Assembly (NCBI GenBank): GCA_031769625.1
Contig: JAUIMM010000702.1
Coordinates: 4,076,501 to 4,140,500, forward strand
DNA from: Taudactylus pleione
Taxonomy: Eukaryota > Chordata > Amphibia > Anura > Myobatrachidae
Reading direction: 5' to 3'
Length of the DNA: 64,000 bases
Shown here: positions 24,647 to 40,700 of the stretch, in pieces
Position numbering within the stretch: the stretch's first letter is position 1
Layout: each line of letters opens with the position of its first letter
Translations under genes and position numbers: made by a program
Notes under the pieces: model-generated
What the model was told of the DNA's origin: nothing
Databases searched by the model: none
The model's input: only the letters and a program-made list of their open reading frames with translations

Positions 24647-25575
24647 AAGAGATTGATAGTTAGATAGAGAGATAGATAGATAGATATAGAGATAGATAGA
24701 TTGATAGATATAGAGATAGATAGATAGATAAAGAGATCGATAGATAGAGAGATAGATAGATATAGAGATAGATTGATAGATATAGAGATAGATAGACAGA
24801 CAGATAGGCAGACACTTGTTCTTTGGCCCTTATAACTCGTCTTTCGCTGTGTTGATAGTTATCATGTCTCGCTTTCTATGTGTTGCTAGTTGTGGGAGCA
24901 TTTGGTAGGGCATATAGACTGTAAGCTCCACTGGGGCAAGGACTGAAATGAATGGCCGAACATTTTTTGTAAAGCGCTGCGGAATGTATGTGCGCTACAT
25001 AACAAGCTGGTAATAAATAATAGTAAATAATTAGATACAGATGCATCCACATACATCAATCCTCCATGTGCTTTGACATGTGTTATGAATAATGTGTGAG
25101 TACAATGTGACTCTGTAGCACAGAGCATCTTTCCAGGTGACTTTTTCCATTAATATGTGTCTTATTTGCAAAGCAATGCGAATAGGACGTAAAAGCAGCT
25201 TATACTGATTAAAATGATATTCGGCATGCCTATATTCTGTGTGTGTGACTGCTGCTGTGTCTGCATGCAAAATGCAACTTTACAGTGTCACAGCCACTGA
25301 CACTGTAACGTATCATTTTGCATGCAGATATATCCGCAGTCGCACACAGAACATAGGCATGCCACATGTCATTTTAATCAGCATAAGCTCCTTGTCCATC
25401 ATATTTTGCATCGCTTTGCAATGAAGACACATTTTAAGGGGAAAAGTTACATGAAAAGACACTCAGTTCTTTTTTGTCGTGCCATGGTATAACACTTCCA
25501 GAAGGGCTGTTTAACGCACAGGGAGACTAGGTGTATGTGAACACATCTGTAGCTTGCCCATATATAGATAGATAT

Positions 25576-25611
<36 letters not shown>

Positions 25612-28600
25612 AGAGATAGATAGTTAGAGAGATAGATATAGAGATAGATAGATTGATTGATAGTTATAGAGATAGATAAAGAGATAGATAGATAGAGCGA
25701 GAGATAGATAGATATAAAGATAGATAGATTGATAGATATAGAGATAGATAGATAAAGAGATGGATAGTTAGATAGAAAAATAGATATAGAGATAGATAGA
25801 TTGATTGATAGATATAGAGATAGATAGATAAAGAGATATTTAGATAGAGCGAGAGATAGATAGATATAAAGATAGATAGATTGATAGATATAAAGATAGA
25901 TAGATAGATAAAGAGATGGATAGTTAGATAGAAAGATAGATATAGCGATAGATAGATTGATAGATATAAAGATAGATAGATAAAGAGATAGATAGATAGA
26001 GCGAGAGATAGATAGATATAAAGATAGATAGATTGATAGATATAGAGATAGATAGACAGATAGGCAGACACTAGTTCTTTGGCCCTTATAACTCGTCTTT
26101 CGCTGTGTTGCTAGTTATCATGTCTCACTTTCTGTGTGTTGCTAGTTGTGTGAGCATTTTTTAGGGGATATAGACTGTAAGCTCCACTGGGGCAAGGACT
26201 GAAATGAATGGCCAAACATTTTTTGTAAAGCGCTGCAGAATGTATGTGCGCTATATAACAAGCTGGTAATAAATAATAATAAATAATTAGATACAGATGC
26301 GTCCACATACATCAATCCTCCATGTGCTTTGAGATGTGTTACGAATAATGGGTGAGTACAATGTGACTCTGTAGCACAGTGCATCTTTCCAGGTGACCTT
26401 TTCCATTAATATGTGTCTGATTTGCAAAGCGATGCGAATAGGACGCAAAAGCAGCTTCTACTGATTAAAATGAGATTTGGCATTTCTACTGTATAATCTG
26501 TGTGTGACTGAGCTGTATCTGCATGCGATATGCAATTTTACAGTGTCACAGCCGCTGACACTGTAATGTAGCATTTTGCATGCAGATATATCCGCAGTCG
26601 CACACAGAACATAGGCATGCCACATATCATTTTAATCAGCATAAGCTCCTTGTCCATCATATTTTGCATTGCTTTGCAATGAAGACACATTTTAAGGGGA
26701 AAAGTTACACGAAAAGACGCATACTTCTATTGTGTCGTGCCACAGTATAACACCACTAGAAGGACTGTTTAACGCGAGCGGAGACTAGGTGTATGTGAAC
26801 ACATCTGTTGGCTGCCTATATATAGATAGATATAAAGATAGATAGATAGATAAAGAGATTGATAGTTAGATAGAGAGATAGATAGATATAGAGATAGATA
26901 GATAGATAAAGAGATCGATAGATAGAGAGATAGATAGATATAGAGATAGATTGATAGATATAGAGATAGATAGACAGACAGATAGGCAGACACTTGTTCT
27001 TTGGCCCTTATAACTCGTCTTTAGCTGTGTTGATAGTTATCATGTCTCGCTTTCTATGTGTTGCTAGTTGTGGGAGCATTTGGTAGGGCATATAGACTGT
27101 AAGCTCCACTGGGGCAAGGACTGAAATGAATGGCCGAACATTTTTTGTAAAGCGCTGCGGAATGTATGTGCGCTACATAACAAGCTGGTAATAAATAATA
27201 GTAAATAATTAGATACAGATGCATCCACATACATCAATCCTCCATGTGCTTTGACATGTGTTATGAATAATGTGTGAGTACAATGTGACTCTGTAGCACA
27301 GAGCATCTTTCCAGGTGACTTTTTCCATTAATATGTGTCTTATTTGCAAAGCAATGTGAATAGGACGTAAAAGCAGCTTATACTGATTAAAATGATATTC
27401 GGCATGCCTATATTCTGTGTGTGTGACTGCTGCTGTGTCTGCATGCAAAATGCAACTTTACAGTGTCACAGCCACTGACACTGTAACGTATCATTTTGCA
27501 TGCAGATATATCCGCAGTCGCACACAGAACATAGGCATGCCACATGTCATTTTAATCAGCATAAGCTCCTTGTCCATCATATTTTGCATCGCTTTGCAAT
27601 GAAGACACATTTTAAGGGGAAAAGTTACATGAAAAGACACTCAGTTCTTTTTTGTCGTGCCATGGTATAACACTTCCAGAAGGGCTGTTTAACGCACAGG
27701 GAGACTAGGTGTATGTGAACACATCTGTAGCTTGCCCATATATAGATAGATATAAAGATAGATAGATAGATAGATAGATAAAGAGATAGATAGTTAGAGA
27801 GATAGATATAGAGATAGATAGATTGATTGATAGTTATAGAGATAGATAAAGAGATAGATAGATAGAGCGAGAGATAGATAGATATAAAGATAGATAGATT
27901 GATAGATATAGAGATAGATAGATAGATAAAGAGATGGATAGTTAGATAGAAAAATAGATATAGAGATAGATAGATTGATTGATAGATATAGAGATAGATA
28001 GATAAAGAGATATTTAGATAGAGCGAGAGATAGATAGATATAAAGATAGATAGATTGATAGATATAAAGATAGATAGATAGATAAAGAGATGGATAGTTA
28101 GATAGAAAGATAGATATAGCGATAGATAGATTGATAGATATAAAGATAGATAGATAAAGAGATAGATAGATAGAGCGAGAGATAGATAGATATAAAGATA
28201 GATAGATTGATAGATATAGAGATAGATAGACAGATAGGCAGACACTAGTTCTTTGGCCCTTATAACTCGTCTTTCGCTGTGTTGCTAGTTATCATGTCTC
28301 ACTTTCTGTGTGTTGCTAGTTGTGTGAGCATTTTTTAGGGGATATAGACTGTAAGCTCCACTGGGGCAAGGACTGAAATGAATGGCCAAACATTTTTTGT
28401 AAAGCGCTGCAGAATGTATGTGCGCTATATAACAAGCTGGTAATAAATAATAATAAATAATTAGATACAGATGCGTCCACATACATCAATCCTCCATGTG
28501 CTTTGAGATGTGTTACGAATAATGGGTGAGTACAATGTGACTCTGTAGCACAGTGCATCTTTCCAGGTGACCTTTTCCATTAATATGTGTCTGATTTGCA

Positions 28601-28982
28601 AAGCGATGCGAATAGGACGCAAAAGCAGCTTCTACTGATTAAAATGAGATTTGGCATTTCTACTGTATAATCTGTGTGTGACTGAGCTGTATCTGCATGC
28701 GATATGCAATTTTACAGTGTCACAGCCGCTGACACTGTAATGTAGCATTTTGCATGCAGATATATCCGCAGTCGCACACAGAACATAGGCATGCCACATA
28801 TCATTTTAATCAGCATAAGCTCCTTGTCCATCATATTTTGCATTGCTTTGCAATGAAGACACATTTTAAGGGGAAAAGTTACACGAAAAGACGCATACTT
28901 CTATTGTGTCGTGCCACAGTATAACACCACTAGAAGGACTGTTTAACGCGAGCGGAGACTAGGTGTATGTGAACACATCTGT

Positions 28983-31900
28983 TGGCTGCCTATATATAGA
29001 TAGATATAAAGATAGATAGATAGATAAAGAGATTGATAGTTAGATAGAGAGATAGATAGATATAGAGATAGATAGATAGATAAAGAGATCGATAGATAGA
29101 GAGATAGATAGATATAGAGATAGATTGATAGATATAGAGATAGATAGACAGACAGATAGGCAGACACTTGTTCTTTGGCCCTTATAACTCGTCTTTAGCT
29201 GTGTTGATAGTTATCATGTCTCGCTTTCTATGTGTTGCTAGTTGTGGGAGCATTTGGTAGGGCATATAGACTGTAAGCTCCACTGGGGCAAGGACTGAAA
29301 TGAATGGCCGAACATTTTTTGTAAAGCGCTGCGGAATGTATGTGCGCTACATAACAAGCTGGTAATAAATAATAGTAAATAATTAGATACAGATGCATCC
29401 ACATACATCAATCCTCCATGTGCTTTGACATGTGTTATGAATAATGTGTGAGTACAATGTGACTCTGTAGCACAGAGCATCTTTCCAGGTGACTTTTTCC
29501 ATTAATATGTGTCTTATTTGCAAAGCAATGTGAATAGGACGTAAAAGCAGCTTATACTGATTAAAATGATATTCGGCATGCCTATATTCTGTGTGTGTGA
29601 CTGCTGCTGTGTCTGCATGCAAAATGCAACTTTACAGTGTCACAGCCACTGACACTGTAACGTATCATTTTGCATGCAGATATATCCGCAGTCGCACACA
29701 GAACATAGGCATGCCACATGTCATTTTAATCAGCATAAGCTCCTTGTCCATCATATTTTGCATCGCTTTGCAATGAAGACACATTTTAAGGGGAAAAGTT
29801 ACATGAAAAGACACTCAGTTCTTTTTTGTCGTGCCATGGTATAACACTTCCAGAAGGGCTGTTTAACGCACAGGGAGACTAGGTGTATGTGAACACATCT
29901 GTAGCTTGCCCATATATAGATAGATATAAAGATAGATAGATAGATAGATAAAGAGATAGATAGTTAGAGAGATAGATATAGAGATAGATAGATTGATTGA
30001 TAGTTATAGAGATAGATAAAGAGATAGATAGATAGAGCGAGAGATAGATAGATATAAAGATAGATAGATTGATAGATATAGAGATAGATAGATAGATAAA
30101 GAGATGGATAGTTAGATAGAAAGATAGATATAGAGATAGATAGATTGATTGATAGATATAGAGATAGATAGATAAAGAGATATTTAGATAGAGCGAGAGA
30201 TAGATAGATATAAAGATAGATAGATTGATAGATATAAAGATAGATAGATAGATAAAGAGATGGATAGTTAGATAGAAAGATAGATATAGCGATAGATAGA
30301 TTGATAGATATAAAGATAGATAGATAAAGAGATAGATAGATAGAGCGAGAGATAGATAGATATAAAGATAGATAGATTGATAGATATAGAGATAGATAGA
30401 CAGATAGGCAGACACTAGTTCTTTGGCCCTTATAACTCGTCTTTCGCTGTGTTGCTAGTTATCATGTCTCACTTTCTGTGTGTTGCTAGTTGTGTGAGCA
30501 TTTTTTAGGGGATATAGACTGTAAGCTCCACTGGGGCAAGGACTGAAATGAATGGCCAAACATTTTTTGTAAAGCGCTGCAGAATGTATGTGCGCTATAT
30601 AACAAGCTGGTAATAAATAATAATAAATAATTAGATACAGATGCGTCCACATACATCAATCCTCCATGTGCTTTGAGATGTGTTACGAATAATGGGTGAG
30701 TACAATGTGACTCTGTAGCACAGTGCATCTTTCCAGGTGACCTTTTCCATTAATATGTGTCTGATTTGCAAAGCGATGCGAATAGGACGCAAAAGCAGCT
30801 TCTACTGATTAAAATGAGATTTGGCATTTCTACTGTATAATCTGTGTGTGACTGAGCTGTATCTGCATGCGATATGCAATTTTACAGTGTCACAGCCGCT
30901 GACACTGTAATGTAGCATTTTGCATGCAGATATATCCGCAGTCGCACACAGAACATAGGCATGCCACATATCATTTTAATCAGCATAAGCTCCTTGTCCA
31001 TCATATTTTGCATTGCTTTGCAATGAAGACACATTTTAAGGGGAAAAGTTACACGAAAAGACGCATACTTCTATTGTGTCGTGCCACAGTATAACACCAC
31101 TAGAAGGACTGTTTAACGCGAGCGGAGACTAGGTGTATGTGAACACATCTGTTGGCTGCCTATATATAGATAGATATAAAGATAGATAGATAGATAGATA
31201 GATAAAGAGATTGATAGTTAGATAGAGAGATAGATAGATAGATATAGAGATAGATAGATTGATAGATATAGAGATAGATAGATAGATAAAGAGATCGATA
31301 GATAGAGAGATAGATAGATATAGAGATAGATTGATAGATATAGAGATAGATAGACAGACAGATAGGCAGACACTTGTTCTTTGGCCCTTATAACTCGTCT
31401 TTCGCTGTGTTGATAGTTATCATGTCTCGCTTTCTATGTGTTGCTAGTTGTGGGAGCATTTGGTAGGGCATATAGACTGTAAGCTCCACTGGGGCAAGGA
31501 CTGAAATGAATGGCCGAACATTTTTTGTAAAGCGCTGCGGAATGTATGTGCGCTACATAACAAGCTGGTAATAAATAATAGTAAATAATTAGATACAGAT
31601 GCATCCACATACATCAATCCTCCATGTGCTTTGACATGTGTTATGAATAATGTGTGAGTACAATGTGACTCTGTAGCACAGAGCATCTTTCCAGGTGACT
31701 TTTTCCATTAATATGTGTCTTATTTGCAAAGCAATGCGAATAGGACGTAAAAGCAGCTTATACTGATTAAAATGATATTCGGCATGCCTATATTCTGTGT
31801 GTGTGACTGCTGCTGTGTCTGCATGCAAAATGCAACTTTACAGTGTCACAGCCACTGACACTGTAACGTATCATTTTGCATGCAGATATATCCGCAGTCG

Positions 31901-34900
31901 CACACAGAACATAGGCATGCCACATGTCATTTTAATCAGCATAAGCTCCTTGTCCATCATATTTTGCATCGCTTTGCAATGAAGACACATTTTAAGGGGA
32001 AAAGTTACATGAAAAGACACTCAGTTCTTTTTTGTCGTGCCATGGTATAACACTTCCAGAAGGGCTGTTTAACGCACAGGGAGACTAGGTGTATGTGAAC
32101 ACATCTGTAGCTTGCCCATATATAGATAGATATAAAGATAGATAGATAGATAGATAGATAAAGAGATAGATAGTTAGAGAGATAGATATAGAGATAGATA
32201 GATTGATTGATAGTTATAGAGATAGATAAAGAGATAGATAGATAGAGCGAGAGATAGATAGATATAAAGATAGATAGATTGATAGATATAGAGATAGATA
32301 GATAGATAAAGAGATGGATAGTTAGATAGAAAAATAGATATAGAGATAGATAGATTGATTGATAGATATAGAGATAGATAGATAAAGAGATATTTAGATA
32401 GAGCGAGAGATAGATAGATATAAAGATAGATAGATTGATAGATATAAAGATAGATAGATAGATAAAGAGATGGATAGTTAGATAGAAAGATAGATATAGC
32501 GATAGATAGATTGATAGATATAAAGATAGATAGATAAAGAGATAGATAGATAGAGCGAGAGATAGATAGATATAAAGATAGATAGATTGATAGATATAGA
32601 GATAGATAGACAGATAGGCAGACACTAGTTCTTTGGCCCTTATAACTCGTCTTTCGCTGTGTTGCTAGTTATCATGTCTCACTTTCTGTGTGTTGCTAGT
32701 TGTGTGAGCATTTTTTAGGGGATATAGACTGTAAGCTCCACTGGGGCAAGGACTGAAATGAATGGCCAAACATTTTTTGTAAAGCGCTGCAGAATGTATG
32801 TGCGCTATATAACAAGCTGGTAATAAATAATAATAAATAATTAGATACAGATGCGTCCACATACATCAATCCTCCATGTGCTTTGAGATGTGTTACGAAT
32901 AATGGGTGAGTACAATGTGACTCTGTAGCACAGTGCATCTTTCCAGGTGACCTTTTCCATTAATATGTGTCTGATTTGCAAAGCGATGCGAATAGGACGC
33001 AAAAGCAGCTTCTACTGATTAAAATGAGATTTGGCACTTCTACTGTATAATCTGTGTGTGACTGAGCTGTATCTGCATGCGATATGCAATTTTACAGTGT
33101 CACAGCCGCTGACACTGTAATGTAGCATTTTGCATGCAGATATATCCGCAGTCGCACACAGAACATAGGCATGCCACATATCATTTTAATCAGCATAAGC
33201 TCCTTGTCCATCATATTTTGCATTGCTTTGCAATGAAGACACATTTTAAGGGGAAAAGTTACACGAAAAGACGCATACTTCTATTGTGTCGTGCCACAGT
33301 ATAACACCACTAGAAGGACTGTTTAACGCGAGCGGAGACTAGGTGTATGTGAACACATCTGTTGGCTGCCTATATATAGATAGATATAAAGATAGATAGA
33401 TAGATAGATAGATAAAGAGATTGATAGTTAGATAGAGAGATAGATAGATAGATATAGAGATAGATAGATTGATAGATATAGAGATAGATAGATAGATAGA
33501 TAAAGAGATCGATAGATAGAGAGATAGATAGATATAGAGATAGATTGATAGATATAGAGATAGATAGACAGACAGATAGGCAGACACTTGTTCTTTGGCC
33601 CTTATAACTCGTCTTTCGCTGTGTTGATAGTTATCATGTCTCGCTTTCTATGTGTTGCTAGTTGTGGGAGCATTTGGTAGGGCATATAGACTGTAAGCTC
33701 CACTGGGGCAAGGACTGAAATGAATGGCCGAACATTTTTTGTAAAGCGCTGCGGAATGTATGTGCGCTACATAACAAGCTGGTAATAAATAATAGTAAAT
33801 AATTAGATACAGATGCATCCACATACATCAATCCTCCATGTGCTTTGACATGTGTTATGAATAATGTGTGAGTACAATGTGACTCTGTAGCACAGAGCAT
33901 CTTTCCAGGTGACTTTTTCCATTAATATGTGTCTTATTTGCAAAGCAATGCGAATAGGACGTAAAAGCAGCTTATACTGATTAAAATGATATTCGGCATG
34001 CCTATATTCTGTGTGTGTGACTGCTGCTGTGTCTGCATGCAAAATGCAACTTTACAGTGTCACAGCCACTGACACTGTAACGTATCATTTTGCATGCAGA
34101 TATATCCGCAGTCGCACACAGAACATAGGCATGCCACATGTCATTTTAATCAGCATAAGCTCCTTGTCCATCATATTTTGCATCGCTTTGCAATGAAGAC
34201 ACATTTTAAGGGGAAAAGTTACATGAAAAGACACTCAGTTCTTTTTTGTCGTGCCATGGTATAACACTTCCAGAAGGGCTGTTTAACGCACAGGGAGACT
34301 AGGTGTATGTGAACACATCTGTAGCTTGCCCATATATAGATAGATATAAAGATAGATAGATAGATAGATAAAGAGATAGATAGTTAGAGAGATAGATATA
34401 GAGATAGATAGATTGATTGATAGTTATAGAGATAGATAAAGAGATAGATAGATAGAGCGAGAGATAGATAGATATAAAGATAGATAGATTGATAGATATA
34501 GAGATAGATAGATAGATAAAGAGATGGATAGTTAGATAGAAAAATAGATATAGAGATAGATAGATTGATTGATAGATATAGAGATAGATAGATAAAGAGA
34601 TATTTAGATAGAGCGAGAGATAGATAGATATAAAGATAGATAGATTGATAGATATAAAGATAGATAGATAGATAAAGAGATGGATAGTTAGATAGAAAGA
34701 TAGATATAGCGATAGATAGATTGATAGATATAAAGATAGATAGATAAAGAGATAGATAGATAGAGCGAGAGATAGATAGATATAAAGATAGATAGATTGA
34801 TAGATATAGAGATAGATAGACAGATAGGCAGACACTAGTTCTTTGGCCCTTATAACTCGTCTTTCGCTGTGTTGCTAGTTATCATGTCTCACTTTCTGTG

Positions 34901-36553
34901 TGTTGCTAGTTGTGTGAGCATTTTTTAGGGGATATAGACTGTAAGCTCCACTGGGGCAAGGACTGAAATGAATGGCCAAACATTTTTTGTAAAGCGCTGC
35001 AGAATGTATGTGCGCTATATAACAAGCTGGTAATAAATAATAATAAATAATTAGATACAGATGCGTCCACATACATCAATCCTCCATGTGCTTTGAGATG
35101 TGTTACGAATAATGGGTGAGTACAATGTGACTCTGTAGCACAGTGCATCTTTCCAGGTGACCTTTTCCATTAATATGTGTCTGATTTGCAAAGCGATGCG
35201 AATAGGACGCAAAAGCAGCTTCTACTGATTAAAATGAGATTTGGCATTTCTACTGTATAATCTGTGTGTGACTGAGCTGTATCTGCATGCGATATGCAAT
35301 TTTACAGTGTCACAGCCGCTGACACTGTAATGTAGCATTTTGCATGCAGATATATCCGCAGTCGCACACAGAACATAGGCATGCCACATATCATTTTAAT
35401 CAGCATAAGCTCCTTGTCCATCATATTTTGCATTGCTTTGCAATGAAGACACATTTTAAGGGGAAAAGTTACACGAAAAGACGCATACTTCTATTGTGTC
35501 GTGCCACAGTATAACACCACTAGAAGGACTGTTTAACGCGAGCGGAGACTAGGTGTATGTGAACACATCTGTTGGCTGCCTATATATAGATAGATATAAA
35601 GATAGATAGATAGATAGATAGATAAAGAGATTGATAGTTAGATAGAGAGATAGATAGATAGATATAGAGATAGATAGATTGATAGATATAGAGATAGATA
35701 GATAGATAAAGAGATCGATAGATAGAGAGATAGATAGATATAGAGATAGATTGATAGATATAGAGATAGATAGACAGACAGATAGGCAGACACTTGTTCT
35801 TTGGCCCTTATAACTCGTCTTTCGCTGTGTTGATAGTTATCATGTCTCGCTTTCTATGTGTTGCTAGTTGTGGGAGCATTTGGTAGGGCATATAGACTGT
35901 AAGCTCCACTGGGGCAAGGACTGAAATGAATGGCTGAACATTTTTTGTAAAGCGCTGCGGAATGTATGTGCGCTACATAACAAGCTGGTAATAAATAATA
36001 GTAAATAATTAGATACAGATGCATCCACATACATCAATCCTCCATGTGCTTTGACATGTGTTATGAATAATGTGTGAGTACAATGTGACTCTGTAGCACA
36101 GAGCATCTTTCCAGGTGACTTTTTCCATTAATATGTGTCTTATTTGCAAAGCAATGCGAATAGGACGTAAAAGCAGCTTATACTGATTAAAATGATATTC
36201 GGCATGCCTATATTCTGTGTGTGTGACTGCTGCTGTGTCTGCATGCAAAATGCAACTTTACAGTGTCACAGCCACTGACACTGTAACGTATCATTTTGCA
36301 TGCAGATATATCCGCAGTCGCACACAGAACATAGGCATGCCACATGTCATTTTAATCAGCATAAGCTCCTTGTCCATCATATTTTGCATCGCTTTGCAAT
36401 GAAGACACATTTTAAGGGGAAAAGTTACATGAAAAGACACTCAGTTCTTTTTTGTCGTGCCATGGTATAACACTTCCAGAAGGGCTGTTTAACGCACAGG
36501 GAGACTAGGTGTATGTGAACACATCTGTAGCTTGCCCATATATAGATAGATAT

Positions 36554-36584
<31 letters not shown>

Positions 36585-37786
36585 AAGAGATAGATAGTTA
36601 GAGAGATAGATATAGAGATAGATAGATTGATTGATAGTTATAGAGATAGATAAAGAGATAGATAGATAGAGCGAGAGATAGATAGATATAAAGATAGATA
36701 GATTGATAGATATAGAGATAGATAGATAGATAAAGAGATGGATAGTTAGATAGAAAAATAGATATAGAGATAGATAGATTGATTGATAGATATAGAGATA
36801 GATAGATAAAGAGATATTTAGATAGAGCGAGAGATAGATAGATATAAAGATAGATAGATTGATAGATATAAAGATAGATAGATAGATAAAGAGATGGATA
36901 GTTAGATAGAAAGATAGATATAGCGATAGATAGATTGATAGATATAAAGATAGATAGATAAAGAGATAGATAGATAGAGCGAGAGATAGATAGATATAAA
37001 GATAGATAGATTGATAGATATAGAGATAGATAGACAGATAGGCAGACACTAGTTCTTTGGCCCTTATAACTCGTCTTTCGCTGTGTTGCTAGTTATCATG
37101 TCTCACTTTCTGTGTGTTGCTAGTTGTGTGAGCATTTTTTAGGGGATATAGACTGTAAGCTCCACTGGGGCAAGGACTGAAATGAATGGCCAAACATTTT
37201 TTGTAAAGCGCTGCAGAATGTATGTGCGCTATATAACAAGCTGGTAATAAATAATAATAAATAATTAGATACAGATGCGTCCACATACATCAATCCTCCA
37301 TGTGCTTTGAGATGTGTTACGAATAATGGGTGAGTACAATGTGACTCTGTAGCACAGTGCATCTTTCCAGGTGACCTTTTCCATTAATATGTGTCTGATT
37401 TGCAAAGCGATGCGAATAGGACGCAAAAGCAGCTTCTACTGATTAAAATGAGATTTGGCATTTCTACTGTATAATCTGTGTGTGACTGAGCTGTATCTGC
37501 ATGCGATATGCAATTTTACAGTGTCACAGCCGCTGACACTGTAATGTAGCATTTTGCATGCAGATATATCCGCAGTCGCACACAGAACATAGGCATGCCA
37601 CATATCATTTTAATCAGCATAAGCTCCTTGTCCATCATATTTTGCATTGCTTTGCAATGAAGACACATTTTAAGGGGAAAAGTTACACGAAAAGACGCAT
37701 ACTTCTATTGTGTCGTGCCACAGTATAACACCACTAGAAGGACTGTTTAATGCGAGCGGAGACTAGGTGTATGTGAACACATCTGT
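28983..37786. repeat. Four-unit higher-order repeat, copy 1 (~8.8 kb)
   Basis: Four 2.2-kb units carry an ordered set of markers. The first has a short GATA tract, CTTTAGCTG in S and AATGTGAAT in the A palindrome. The second, third and fourth have the long GATA tract, CTTTCGCTG and AATGCGAAT. The third unit also has a longer GATA tract, and the hybrid palindrome just before it carries GGCACTTC (33034-33040). The same order recurs 8.80 kb to the right. Confidence 0.65.
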
Positions 37787-40700
37787 TGGCTGCCTATATA
37801 TAGATAGATATAAAGATAGATAGATAGATAAAGAGATTGATAGTTAGATAGAGAGATAGATAGATATAGAGATAGATAGATAGATAAAGAGATCGATAGA
37901 TAGAGAGATAGATAGATATAGAGATAGATTGATAGATATAGAGATAGATAGACAGACAGATAGGCAGACACTTGTTCTTTGGCCCTTATAACTCGTCTTT
38001 AGCTGTGTTGATAGTTATCATGTCTCGCTTTCTATGTGTTGCTAGTTGTGGGAGCATTTGGTAGGGCATATAGACTGTAAGCTCCACTGGGGCAAGGACT
38101 GAAATGAATGGCCGAACATTTTTTGTAAAGCGCTGCGGAATGTATGTGCGCTACATAACAAGCTGGTAATAAATAATAGTAAATAATTAGATACAGATGC
38201 ATCCACATACATCAATCCTCCATGTGCTTTGACATGTGTTATGAATAATGTGTGAGTACAATGTGACTCTGTAGCACAGAGCATCTTTCCAGGTGACTTT
38301 TTCCATTAATATGTGTCTTATTTGCAAAGCAATGTGAATAGGACGTAAAAGCAGCTTATACTGATTAAAATGATATTCGGCATGCCTATATTCTGTGTGT
38401 GTGACTGCTGCTGTGTCTGCATGCAAAATGCAACTTTACAGTGTCACAGCCACTGACACTGTAACGTATCATTTTGCATGCAGATATATCCGCAGTCGCA
38501 CACAGAACATAGGCATGCCACATGTCATTTTAATCAGCATAAGCTCCTTGTCCATCATATTTTGCATCGCTTTGCAATGAAGACACATTTTAAGGGGAAA
38601 AGTTACATGAAAAGACACTCAGTTCTTTTTTGTCGTGCCATGGTATAACACTTCCAGAAGGGCTGTTTAACGCACAGGGAGACTAGGTGTATGTGAACAC
38701 ATCTGTAGCTTGCCCATATATAGATAGATATAAAGATAGATAGATAGATAGATAAAGAGATAGATAGTTAGAGAGATAGATATAGAGATAGATAGATTGA
38801 TTGATAGTTATAGAGATAGATAAAGAGATAGATAGATAGAGCGAGAGATAGATAGATATAAAGATAGATAGATTGATAGATATAGAGATAGATAGATAGA
38901 TAAAGAGATGGATAGTTAGATAGAAAGATAGATATAGAGATAGATAGATTGATTGATAGATATAGAGATAGATAGATAAAGAGATATTTAGATAGAGCGA
39001 GAGATAGATAGATATAAAGATAGATAGATTGATAGATATAAAGATAGATAGATAGATAAAGAGATGGATAGTTAGATAGAAAGATAGATATAGCGATAGA
39101 TAGATTGATAGATATAAAGATAGATAGATAAAGAGATAGATAGATAGAGCGAGAGATAGATAGATATAAAGATAGATAGATTGATAGATATAGAGATAGA
39201 TAGACAGATAGGCAGACACTAGTTCTTTGGCCCTTATAACTCGTCTTTCGCTGTGTTGCTAGTTATCATGTCTCACTTTCTGTGTGTTGCTAGTTGTGTG
39301 AGCATTTTTTAGGGGATATAGACTGTAAGCTCCACTGGGGCAAGGACTGAAATGAATGGCCAAACATTTTTTGTAAAGCGCTGCAGAATGTATGTGCGCT
39401 ATATAACAAGCTGGTAATAAATAATAATAAATAATTAGATACAGATGCGTCCACATACATCAATCCTCCATGTGCTTTGAGATGTGTTACGAATAATGGG
39501 TGAGTACAATGTGACTCTGTAGCACAGTGCATCTTTCCAGGTGACCTTTTCCATTAATATGTGTCTGATTTGCAAAGCGATGCGAATAGGACGCAAAAGC
39601 AGCTTCTACTGATTAAAATGAGATTTGGCATTTCTACTGTATAATCTGTGTGTGACTGAGCTGTATCTGCATGCGATATGCAATTTTACAGTGTCACAGC
39701 CGCTGACACTGTAATGTAGCATTTTGCATGCAGATATATCCGCAGTCGCACACAGAACATAGGCATGCCACATATCATTTTAATCAGCATAAGCTCCTTG
39801 TCCATCATATTTTGCATTGCTTTGCAATGAAGACACATTTTAAGGGGAAAAGTTACACGAAAAGACGCATACTTCTATTGTGTCGTGCCACAGTATAACA
39901 CCACTAGAAGGACTGTTTAACGCGAGCGGAGACTAGGTGTATGTGAACACATCTGTTGGCTGCCTATATATAGATAGATATAAAGATAGATAGATAGATA
40001 GATAGATAAAGAGATTGATAGTTAGATAGAGAGATAGATAGATAGATATAGAGATAGATAGATTGATAGATATAGAGATAGATAGATAGATAAAGAGATC
40101 GATAGATAGAGAGATAGATAGATATAGAGATAGATTGATAGATATAGAGATAGATAGACAGACAGATAGGCAGACACTTGTTCTTTGGCCCTTATAACTC
40201 GTCTTTCGCTGTGTTGATAGTTATCATGTCTCGCTTTCTATGTGTTGCTAGTTGTGGGAGCATTTGGTAGGGCATATAGACTGTAAGCTCCACTGGGGCA
40301 AGGACTGAAATGAATGGCCGAACATTTTTTGTAAAGCGCTGCGGAATGTATGTGCGCTACATAACAAGCTGGTAATAAATAATAGTAAATAATTAGATAC
40401 AGATGCATCCACATACATCAATCCTCCATGTGCTTTGACATGTGTTATGAATAATGTGTGAGTACAATGTGACTCTGTAGCACAGAGCATCTTTCCAGGT
40501 GACTTTTTCCATTAATATGTGTCTTATTTGCAAAGCAATGCGAATAGGACGTAAAAGCAGCTTATACTGATTAAAATGATATTCGGCATGCCTATATTCT
40601 GTGTGTGTGACTGCTGCTGTGTCTGCATGCAAAATGCAACTTTACAGTGTCACAGCCACTGACACTGTAACGTATCATTTTGCATGCAGATATATCCGCA

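Noticed and set aside
27625..28245. Long minus-strand open frame (206 codons) of Tyr, Leu, Ser and Ile repeats; similar frames of 60-192 codons elsewhere
   Set aside because: The complement of GATA is TATC, which has no stop codon in any frame. Length tracks GATA-tract length, not coding constraint.
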